Shown here piece after piece: positions 24,101 to 36,100 of a DNA stretch of 64,000 bases. This DNA comes from Amphiduros pacificus (Eukaryota > Annelida > Polychaeta > Phyllodocida > Hesionidae). The notes below the pieces were generated by a model that saw only the letters and a list, made by a program, of their open reading frames with translations, was not told the origin of the DNA and made no database searches. The stretch spans positions 28,922,904 to 28,986,903 of the forward strand of contig OX439004.1 of NCBI GenBank assembly GCA_949316495.1, read 5' to 3'. Position 1 is the first letter of the stretch. Each line of letters starts with the position of its first letter. The translations under genes were made by a program, and so were the position numbers.

Positions 24101-27100
24101 GAAATGCCTTATGATGATTATGAAAAGTATAGATTTAAATAGTCTCTATATTAATATTTAACATGTACTATGTGTACATGTTTAAACAAGTTATGATACA
24201 TTTTCTCACATATACTCATATATTAGCATCATTTTGAAAAGGACCCATAAACATATCATCACAATTTATTGCTTGTGAAGGTGGAAACTCTGCTGACAAG
24301 TTGGGTACCAAAATTGACCAATGGAATTAAAAAAGCATAATGTGTCATTCCCTCAAGAGAAAATACATACATTAAAAGTAAAGTCTTTGGTGTGGGCCGA
24401 AACCAAGATGGCCGAAGGTTGTTTGAATATTGCATCAAAATTCCTTGAGAGCCTAACTCGTAATGGTTTTGGTGTAACAAACAAGAACCTTTTTGGAACC
24501 TTTTACTGTTATAAGACACATCGTTTGTATTCTATTCTTAGAATTTGAATTAATGTTGAAAAAAAATGATGAAAACCACATGATTCGATAAGTTGATCAT
24601 TCTATATTTTAATTTTATTTCAGGTTAAAACAAGGATAATTTCTGAGAAATATGATTGGATGAAGATACAGGAAATTGCAAAGAGAAAAATAACGATCTG
24701 TACTGACGTGAGACAGGATGGACTTTGAGAAGGAACAATTGTCTGCAAATAGAACAAAACGGGAAAGAATATTCCTAAAACAAAAAGTAACAAGGATAAT
24801 GCGACGACTGTAACAAGGATAACATGATGACTGTAACAAGGATAACACAATGACTGTAACAAGGATAACAAGACGGCTGTAACGCAACGACTGTAACAAG
24901 GATAATACAATGACTGTAACAAGGAGTTAACAATGGGGCGATACAAGAAGTCCCCAGGCCTAAGTTCGCCTTTTGCCGGAGAGATACGGTCCGGTGGTTC
25001 GAGCTCCAAGATTCCTTCCCGAGTGTACTACCTGCCCCAAGTTGCCACCTTCTCTAGCGACCCCTACATGAGGTATGGCAGCCAGCCGGAGTTCCCTCTT
25101 CCCCGGCCCCAGAAGAATAGTAATGCCGTCTACCCTACCTCCGACTCGGACTTGCAGGACGTGTCGGAGTACAACGTGGCTGAGGACTTTGAGCAGGTCA
25201 TTGAGGCGGCAGCTCGGGCCTCCGATCACATGACAAGCACACCGAGGGCAATGCCCTCAGATGACCTTCACCCCATCTACGCTCAGGTCCACAGAGACTC
25301 TTACGAAGAAGCCAGCATCACCTTCCAAGATGATGGCGTCCCAGATGATGAGGATAACAATACTGATACAGTATCCAAACAAGACGAGCTTCCAGATGGA
25401 CAATATGTTGCTAGGGTCGTTAGGCCGGACGATGTTGTTATGGATACAGTAGACAATCCAGAGAAAAAAAGGGGAAATATTTTCACAGCCAGTGGGGCTT
25501 ATCTTGGTGACACGTGGGGTCGAGAACGGGAACCTGATCCAGACTATGCGGATATCCAAATCGATGAGTCCTCAAAAACAATGACAGATATGAACCAGAC
25601 ACACGCTCTCCATAGCAACCATGGTTTAGTGTCTCTTCCATTGTTGTCAAATCCACCTCTTCGCAGATGGTCGAATCCACAAACCAGATCAAGGCAGACA
25701 GATTCAGGATTACTCAATCATGGATTTACCCTCCATAGATATAACGACCATCCCGTTGCCTTAGTTACGCCAGACAGTCATATACCACAAAGTTATCTGG
25801 GTACCATGGCAACAAAATATTCTAATCGAGATTCTTCACAAAGTGTACGATTCTCTGACCATTCTCGTAGCGGTCATCATGACAACCGTATATCTGAAGT
25901 AGATGATAATTGGACACACAATAGATTCCATGTTGCCATGCCAACTAGAAAGTCCCACAAATATGACACTGGAGTATCCACGGGGCGCATCGGATACCAA
26001 ATAGACGAAGGTATTTTCAATCTAGGATTCAGCAATAGTTTCACACTTCAAAAAGTTGTTTTTACCTCAAAAACTGGTTTCGATTCGCCCTGTACTTGTT
26101 CTATATGTTCTATATGAAGAATCTTTTTAAGGCTTACTGCTTTTCTTTTGTCTGTAAATCTAGCCTATGCTCAAGGTTAAGAAGATTTAAAAATGCACAA
26201 TTTTTCAAACTTATTAACTGCTCAGTTAAATCCTTAAATTGTTCATACCAAAGGTGTTGGTCAGAAATCATACATGGTAACCTGCAGACAGATCTGTCAG
26301 TTATTTGAATTGAGTGCCACCTCGTGGTGGAAATATTCTTAAAGCTACTTTTTATGACACGTGCATTATTCGATTAAATCAAACAATCTCACAAATAAGT
26401 ATATAGAATAATTATGATACATTTAAGAAAACAATGTCTGATCTCCTATTACTTTTAAGAGTACCATTTTGGCTGATGGCAAAACTACAATGGTGGATAA
26501 AATGAATTCAAGCAGCCATTAATCGATTCAATCAATACACTAGTTTTCACGTCAATATTGTATCTCCCACTCCACACAGCACAGAGCACAATTTTTATGT
26601 ATGTCTTATAACAGTAACAACTCAGCTATCTCTACTCCATTGTTCTTGATTATCAGGAAATCATTTAGAAAAGTTGATAGTGTGGACTCTCTTTTTTACA
26701 ATATGGCGTCCTGATAAACTGGATTTATGTCAATGTACATCCAACCGGTAAAAAATAACAACATTAAAACGCTGTCCGTACTTTGCAAAATAGATATACT
26801 GATTATGTCAATTAAACTTTAGGAATCAAGTCAAAAGAGCACCGCTCGCATACATCGTGTAGGCGTCCCCCTCGGAGGCATGTTGCCATAGAAATGAGGC
26901 TTTTATCAGAATCTGACTGCAATATTGTTTCAGTCTGAAAGATATGCAAACTTCATTGAGGCGTAATGGTTAATGTACATTTCCCTATGGGGGTAAATCA
27001 AGCAGGGAGAAGAGTATCATTGTTCACGCACTCCATACTCGGCACTCATATAGCGTCCCATATGACGTTTATTGCCACTTTTGTCGTCTGCTCAAATTAG

Positions 27101-30100
27101 GGTTTAATTCCTCTTGAGAGACGCAGATTATCAACACATTTTTTCCTGTTCCGTAGGATTCATATTTGGCAATTTAGATGAAAAAGAATCATATATCATT
27201 TCACCAGTTACACCGCATCATAGCAGGACCTAGTGTGTCTTATTGGCGTGAGATGAACCAGGACGGGAAGGCGGGAGGGTACCGAGTCGGTCCCGGGTAC
27301 AGAGTCGGTCCCGGATTGGGGGTGTACCCGATGCTGGCGGCCTTGGCCTCCCACAGAGCTGCTCAACGAATACAGGACACGGTGCAATGTCTCTATGCCG
27401 GTATTAACACTTATTTCATCAACTGACTTTTAAATTTTTAAAACTAGTATGCTTTTATTGTTTATACAACATGACATTGAAACATGTTGTAATAAATCTT
27501 AGTTTCAGAGCAAAGTGTATAACATTGCCAGTTCGTGAATCAAGACGTGGTTTTATTTTGTGATAAATATATTTTTAAAATCAATAGCGGAAACACCTCT
27601 TATCAAATATCTACTCTCGAATTTGATATATTGATATATTTTGTCGTGTGTTTTTTGCATTTTACTTGCTTCAAATCATTTTTCAATTCTTCAGGTTCTT
27701 GTTTTAGACGATTACCAATCAAAGTGATTATGTTAGTAAATAACCAACATTTACAAACATGAGTTTGGAGGAGTTTAGTCTATTTCTTTGCACATAATGC
27801 AATGCAAGTTCAATATTCTGTGATCACCTCTCTCCGGGGTTTGATTCTGTTTGACATTATACATTTGGATGAAGAGTAAATCCATCAAGAGCTATAGGCG
27901 AGAAATCCCATTTGAGTCAAATTGATTCATTTCTGTATACTTATTTACAGTGTTTACATTGTAAATTACTCTTACACAACAAAGGAAGCGCTGGGTACTT
28001 ATAAGGCAGGAAATGACGTCATACACACTTGCCTGAGTGAAATCATATTAGTGTTATTTATATGCATTAATAAAGACGCTGGTTGATGGCACAGAGGTGC
28101 CCTAATATAAGAACACAAATAGTGCGCTGAGGGACAATATAACAAAGGCATTACCAGTCACTTACCATACAACTTATTATTAAATATTTAGCTTGAAATA
28201 TAAACTGTCAAAATCATTACTCCCTTTGTATGTCACAGTTCCAGTTAAACCTTAATCTGGAAGTATAGTTAAGTTAAAATACACAAAACAGCCAGCGTCA
28301 ACTTCAAAATGAGGGCAAAGCATAAGATGAGCAGGATTAAGATGAGCAGGATTAATGAGATGTCATATATACCACATTATCAAGCTGAGAAGCATGTCAT
28401 GGAGTGTTTCCCAAGATCACTGTATTCAGCATCATTGTGTGATAAAGTATTAGACATCTTGGCAACCAGTACTACATTCAAGTTATCTCATTTCTAATAT
28501 GTTATATTAATTTATTCATCATAATAACAGAGGAGAAGTCAATATGAAATCATGTCAACACTAAAGAATATCATAGTCTTCATACTACTCGGCACAGAGT
28601 GAATATTTGTGTCATTTCAATATTCAGTCAAAGAAACATATTTTATTTTATAACAGATATTATGCCTAGAAGTCTGTGATAACACTTGTCAGTCAGTTAA
28701 AAGCTTTGATAAAATCAGATTTCAGCCACTTTATTAACTGTTTATAACTTTGATTTCAAATGTTATAACCCATCATATTACCCCTGTATAAATGTCTGCG
28801 CCATTTGAAATTAGATGGATCCTCTGCTAAAATCAAAGTCATCCATTAAACACTTTGTCAACGAACTTAGCTTAGCGGGCCAGTGGTCTAGTGCATTCAC
28901 CTGCTTAGGAAAGATTTGCGAATAATGGGCCCCTTAAAATTGAGAGTATGAGCACGTAGAATACTTGTCATTTTCATAACACAAAACAAAATAATAATGG
29001 AAGGTGTATTTTAGTTGATTCTAGAGCTATACCTTGTTTATATTTCAGTTTTATGACCACATATCATTTAACCTCACCACAAATCCCTGTAAAATTGCCT
29101 GTAACCTCCTTGATTTCATGAAAGCTTTAAGAATATTTTAAGGTTATCTTTATGCCACTATTCATTTCTTTCGTTTAAATTGTAAAGATATACACGTCTT
29201 ATATGTTATATCTATTCATCATATAGTATGAAATGAATAGATAATATAACATTATCATGTCAACACTACGGAGATAGAACATCATTTGCGCTAAAGTGAC
29301 TCAATAACTTCACAATCATATAAGCTCAAATCATCCTTAAAATGTTTGACAATTATAATTGGCAGTAGAGAATGTCTGGAACATAGAAGGAGTCATGCCT
29401 ACGGGTACGGATGTTTAACCGGATTAGATTCGGCATATATTGTGCATTTGCTTACTTGAAGTGGGAGATACTGGCTGGACGGTCATCTGTGCTTGTTATG
29501 TGGGGTTGCAGTCACAGGGTAAGGAAGGTCCTTGCATGCAGGTCCTCCCCAATATTGCCATTGTCAAAACAAGACCCATTACTGTTCACATGCCTGGTCC
29601 TCTCCCATCTGGCCATTGTCAAAGCGAGAACTATTCCCGTTTACATGTCTAAATGGACAGGGTCTCATCACCACACTCAGGGGATGAAATCACGTGATAT
29701 GGAGAGGACGGTGCGTTATGACCCATCCACTGTGTTACGGTTGGAGGATATTTACATAAACGTTCGTGGTCCGCTAGGAGAGCCAATTTAGCTAGTGTTA
29801 ATAGGTATACTCCAGGTAACTCAACAAACTTCATTTGAACACATCTCAGGTAACAATACCGGGCTATTTACATATAACAGCGTCGTGATAATTTTGATAG
29901 AGCAAGCTTATCAATTTTTTTGTCTTTCTAGGTTCTTTATCGATTATGAATTCAATCATAGATTGTACATTGCTAATACCCGTCTTGCTTTCTGTGTATA
30001 ATCTAATACAGACTTACATCTTGTCTGAGTCTCGATATAGTGTCTCCTACAAAATGCAAATCTTGTGGATATCTGCCACAGCAGAGCACTTGGTTTGGGT

Positions 30101-33100
30101 GTTATTACCATGTCTACTGTGGCATGATAGTCTTGTTGTATGTATAGTGTCTACTACATCACGACAGTCATCTTGTCTGGGTATATTGTGTCGATTGTGG
30201 ACGCATCCAGTCTGGTCGTCTACTTGCATCTGGTCTGGACGTATTTACAGTGTCTGCTACATCAAGACAGTCATCTTGTCTGGGTATATTGTGTCGACTG
30301 AGGAAGGCATCCAGTCTGGCTGTCTATGTAGTGTCTACTTGAGTAAGCCATCCAGTTGAGCTGTATTTACTCTGTCTACTACATCAAGACAGCCATCTAG
30401 TCTGGCTGTCTGTGTAGTGTCTACTTCAAGACAGTCCTCTACTCTGGCTGTCTGTATAGTGTCTACTTCAGGGCAGTCATCTAGTCTGGCTGTCTGTGTA
30501 GTGTCTACTTCAAGACATTCGTCTACTCTGGCTGTCTGTATAGTGTCTACTTCAAGACAGTCCTCTACTCTGGCTGTCTGTATAGTGTCTACTTCAGGAC
30601 AGTCATATAGTCTGGCTGTCTGTATAGTGTCTACCTCAAGACAGTCGTCTAGTCTGGGTGAACTGTGGTGTCTACTGTGGTGCCTACTGTGGTGTCTACT
30701 GTGGTGTCTACTGTGGTGTCTACTGTGGTGTCTACTGTGGTGTCTACTATAGCAAGGCACTGGCTGTCACTAATATTTCTACTGCAGAATGCATCTTTTC
30801 TTGTTTGCTAACAGCGAGGCATCTAATATACATGTATGTGTGTGACGCCGTTTACTACAGCAATACAACGAGCTAGTCTGACTGTCTATAAATTGTCTAC
30901 TCCAGAATGGACCCAGTCTGGAAGTCTGTTCACCGCACCGACCACTATGGTCCAGGTGCCTGTAGCAGACAGTAGGTTACAGACAGGACAGATGGTTGCA
31001 GCCTGCACTTGTATTGGTAAAACTCTAGCATTTGCGCACAGCCCATCTTCGTGCTCACAACGAGTGTTATAATAGAACTACCATCACGGTTAATGATGTG
31101 AGCCTTGTGCTGTGTCTGTGCCCATGTTGTCAATATGATGTCAACAAGTGATGTAGGCATACCAGCTTGTAACCACCAGCCCATATTACCAGGCGACTCT
31201 GCTAAGCAGCTCTCTTGTCACTGCAACCAGTCAGCTCTCAGACAGGAAGTTTGACATATGAAAGTTACTGGGCCGTAATATCGTGAGCTGCTCAGATACG
31301 GCGACTGGAGGCTGCGTAGAGTAAGCCTAGCTTGCTCAGCTGCAATTACACTTGTTCAGATATTCACCTTGATAAAATAAGCAGGGTTTAGCCGGGTTAT
31401 GGTGTAACACTATGCAGAACGGCAAGGCAAGGGGTACCTACGAGGTGTCTGCTCCTCAAGGTGAGTTTTGCATGCAACAATTCCACTATTTACATCCCTC
31501 CCCCAAACACAGTGCGTATTCACTGTTCTGTCAGAGATTAAAGCGGTTCACAGAACTCATAAAGGTAGAGGAGCATGCTGGTGAAATGATTTGATTTGAT
31601 TTGATGAGGAGAATAGGATTATTATTATAATAAATTTAACTGTTACCAGTGAATCTTAATCAATGATGTAATACATGCAAATGCTGCGGGAAATTCTATC
31701 ATCGGTTTGCTTTGTATTTTAATGAATTCTACTGAGTGAGGCCAGGGAATGGACATCTAAAAAAATTAATTCTCATGATATAGCGTCGTGATAGGAAATT
31801 ATTTAACAACTGTTTTGAAATTGTTTTGTTAGATATATGAAACATTAAAAACGTTGTTTGCCCAAATAAGATGTACCAGTCAGATTTCCCTTTCGAAATA
31901 CTCTTCCCCTAGTACATAGTTGTCAAATGTTGCCTTAACACTGTTGGGTGTGCTCACAGAGAGAAAACATTTTCTCAAATAAGGAGTAGTGAGTCTGAAA
32001 TGATGGCTCACACAGTATTTCTTGTAAATAACCCTGGTATAATTTTCTGGTTTCACTATGAAACAAGAGACCAGCATTTGGTATGAATGGAAAGTGAAAG
32101 GGGTCCTACATTAGTATGTGTGGTATGTAAGACATTCTATAGAAGGACTCATACTTTATATGCATGGTATGTAAAATACATTCCATACAGGGCCATACAC
32201 TGAGTGTGTTCACTTGTTCTGTTTAACGATGTCTCTTTGGGGAACGGCTTTACCTCAGGCTTGGCATGTAACGAGGTATGGGATTTGCCAGTCCATTTAC
32301 TTCATGAAGAGGTTTTGGTGAGAGGAATGGAAGACGGTTGTACCACACACACACATACACACACACACACACACACATACACACACACACACACACACAC
32401 GCACACACACATACAAATTTGGGGTCCAGATCTATCTAAATCTGCAATGGAAGCCACGCATTATTGTCCAAATTGAAAGTTTCAAGCTTCCCAATTTCAC
32501 GTGGAATATATTTTGTCGTTACAACGAAATTATATATCTAAATATTCGGATTAAAATACCATATTGCTACTGATACAATTCTATAATTCTGTCTTTATAC
32601 TTGGTTTGGCCGTGTTAAAATCCCTCACAATTTAGGTTTGTAGTATTGATTTCTATAAATACTACAACCCATGTTTACTGGTTCTACATGTGTATTACCT
32701 AAGCTATCCTTATATGTAGGTTTATATGACACAGGTGAAATAAATAATGAATTGAAGACGGTTTTTTGTGGCTGGGGCCATACAACATTTTGTATATGAG
32801 ATCTCTCCTTCTTCGAACCTGTACTCGACAGAATTCATCTTCTTAATTTCAACCTCACTCCATCGAGAATATTTGACGTTGATGTCGTTTCCATTCGACC
32901 GCGATTGCTATTCAAATGTTTGCAACGTGGTCAAACAGAAAACGTTGTCATAGTAACTAGACTTGAATTATCAGATGGTAGCGATCGTATGTGAGACATT
33001 GATTTTGCCATGTTTTACAGATTTATGCCTGGTTGCTGGCAAAAGCAATCTACGGACTCGCTTTACAGTCGGTGGCTACCCTAGTCCCTATCTGTGCATC

Positions 33101-36100
33101 ATGTAATGACAGGAAACATTGGCCCAGCAGAAATAGTCTCTGCAATAAAAAACAAAAATGAGTACCCGATGAAGCGTCCAATCCTATCCTGACATCAGTT
33201 TTCCTGCCATCAGTTATCCTGACATCATTCTTTCAAACAGCATTCATCCTGACATCACTCATCCTGACATCATTCATTTCAGAGTGAAATAGTTCAACAT
33301 TGTGAAATCAAAAGAGGTTTTTAAAATTGAAATGCAATTTTCATGTCAAACATTGATGTATAATTCCATGTTTCAAGAAAGTAGAAGCTCATAGCCTTGT
33401 GACAGATGTACCTTCCAAATACAGGTAAGATATGTCTTGCTAGAAAGTCCCATTAGACAAGCAGCAAGTCTCATAGCCTCCCCCCCCCCAAGTAGACCTG
33501 GTTTATTTTGTAGAAGATCTAACTCCCAGCTTATCTGAAGCGTCTACAGGTCTAATATGTCCTTCCAGCAGATCCCATGTGTCCCTCCAGCAATGCGTTT
33601 AAGTGGTCCTTATATCAGATCTCCTAGACGGTCTGTACATGGGGTTCCAGATTGCTGCCAACAGCATTTTGGGTTTGATTGGTCAATAATTAATTAGTGG
33701 TTTGAAAGGTTTAGTTATTCAAATTGACTACAGTTCTTCACTCTACCCAGAAGGTGGAGAATATCCAACTTATGCAGGCAGAGAACACTGAGGTTGACAT
33801 CAGGAACCACCTTATCCTTAATTTCCCAAAACTCATTGATGGGTGATTGATGGGTTGGTCATGGTCAGAGGAGACAAGGTTTTTATGTTGTATATTTAAA
33901 TAAACCGATAAATTAAACCGATATATTAAGGATGTAAAATTGAATGATTAAAGCTGGTTTAATGCCGCAGGTGCCTCACATATTTGCGCAAATCAGGATA
34001 TAGTTCTGGGTTGGTGGAATGTCTACTCTTGTGTTCAGCTGCAGTAGACTATGGAAATATGTAATGCATGGTGACCTTCCAGACCCAACCACTGCAAACA
34101 ATAGCCTGCTATTTGGTTCAGTGTTATGCAATATTTGTCCAATTAGATCTGTCAGCAATAAATCTCATATAGCATAAATATATAAAGTACAATGGAAGGT
34201 AGAGGTAAAACGGTCATTCGAATATGATCTTTCCTTAAAATCAGACGTTTTAACATGGATAGTTATTGGTTTGTGTGCAGAAAATCTCAATGTTTCGATT
34301 GTACTATTTGCGTTATTTATGACAATATATAAGTATGTGTATGCTCACCAAGCGACAGACTCATATCATAACAGAGTTAAGACCCAAATTTAGTTTGTTT
34401 GTTTGTAATATGTATACCTCATCACCATGCTAACTCAAGGAGCATATTTTCCATTTTCAGCGGCACCTTCAGATGGTGGAATGGGCTGCTGTGGTTATAT
34501 TCTGTGGGCAATGTCATGGCTCCTTGTTATCGTCACCCTTCCTTTCTCCCTCTGCTTGTGCCTCAAGGTAAGAAAGTGTGAAAGAAATGAGAATTCAACG
34601 CTTTTTAACTGTGCTGACTTTGTGCAAAAATCTCCTGTCCTTCTGTCTGTCCGTCAAACTTGATATTTTTCGCTGAATCTATTGGGTTTCTCAGCTATTC
34701 ATAGGTAATATTTTGTCAAGAAATGACAATACTACTGTTTTCTGAGGGTCAGAACTCTGTCAATTTAATAAATGATTTTGTAAAAAAACAAGAGTAAACA
34801 GTGAATTGTCTAACATAGCACAAAAACAATGGCCAGCACAGCTCTGAATCCATTTGTCTAAGGTAACATTAATACATATACGAATCGTTTTGTATTATCA
34901 GAATATTTCATACTAGGAAATAACAGAAGACACGTTTTTGTTTTCTTCTTACATCATTTTATTAATTCTTAACTGGTGAGTTGAGAAAAAAATGTACACT
35001 CTATACATTCATTCATGACCCCAATAGCCTGGATTTAAGGACATCTTAATTTGTCAGGACTATAATGCCTGCGCACTTTTCACGTCACCAGCACTTCCGG
35101 CGCCGCATCTGCCGCGTCTCACTTATGTGATTGTCTACCCAGTCCACCAGGGGGACTGCACCATTTCTGTCTGAATAATATGCCAGTTATACCAGAATTT
35201 AGCAGAATATTGTGCATGGCAAAATTATTCTCTATATTAAAGATACCAGGAATATTTATAATGTGAATATATTTGTAAAAAGCTTCAAAACTGAAAAAAC
35301 AGTATTTATTTAAATCGAATATGCTAAATTTGATTATCTCATTGATATGATAAACGGGATAACAAATGTGCAGTGAAAAATTATGAAATTGATAAAGACC
35401 AAGATAGAAACAAAATAATTCATATTGATCATGTCACCTTATCCAAACTGAAACATTGTTTGTTCAATTTATGGCAATTACATAAGTATAGTTTACAGTA
35501 TTGAACAAAATGATTGATTGTCTCGAGTGTATTAGTTGGTAAGATATGAATGGCGTACTTTATGGGGAGAATAAATGGATTCCTACTTGGTGCATAAACA
35601 TTTGTATGTACATGTACGCGTGTACATTTTTGTAAAGATAATATGCTCAATAACTGTTACATCTATATTGATATTGGATAATTGGCCACCAGGGACAAGG
35701 GGGCGCTGCTGAAGCCCAAATACAGAATAACTCCTCTCTAGCATTCTTCATTTTCCTCAGTATTCATAGGCATTAGAAACAAAGCAAAGGTTCCAAAGCG
35801 GACTACAAGGTACATGAATAGTTGTATGGGAATTATTCTATCCTTGGGCACACAGTCTGCTTCCTACCAGTATTGCCTCGGAGGTGACATAATCTATTGT
35901 TTATCATGTGTTTTGTTTGCACCAGGTCGTACAGGAGTACGAGAGGGCAGTCATCTTCCGGTTGGGCCGATTGTTAGCAGGAGGGGCCAAAGGTCCAGGT
36001 GAGTAATAGTGCCTTTTTCTTACAACCTTCGCCACTTATTCAGCAATATGCTCCATATCAGGATATATTAATGACCCTCACTCAGGAATATATATAATAA

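Noticed and set aside
26011-26117. Extension of the long exon frame to a stop ending at 26117
   Set aside because: The last 35 codons turn AT-rich and low in complexity, as in an intron. The phase-1 donor at 26011 explains the change better, though an unspliced 394-aa protein is not excluded.
29411-29791. 126-aa plus-strand frame as another stomatin first exon
   Set aside because: The donor GTAAGG near 29520 is in phase 0 for this frame, so it would not join the core, and the sequence lacks coding character.
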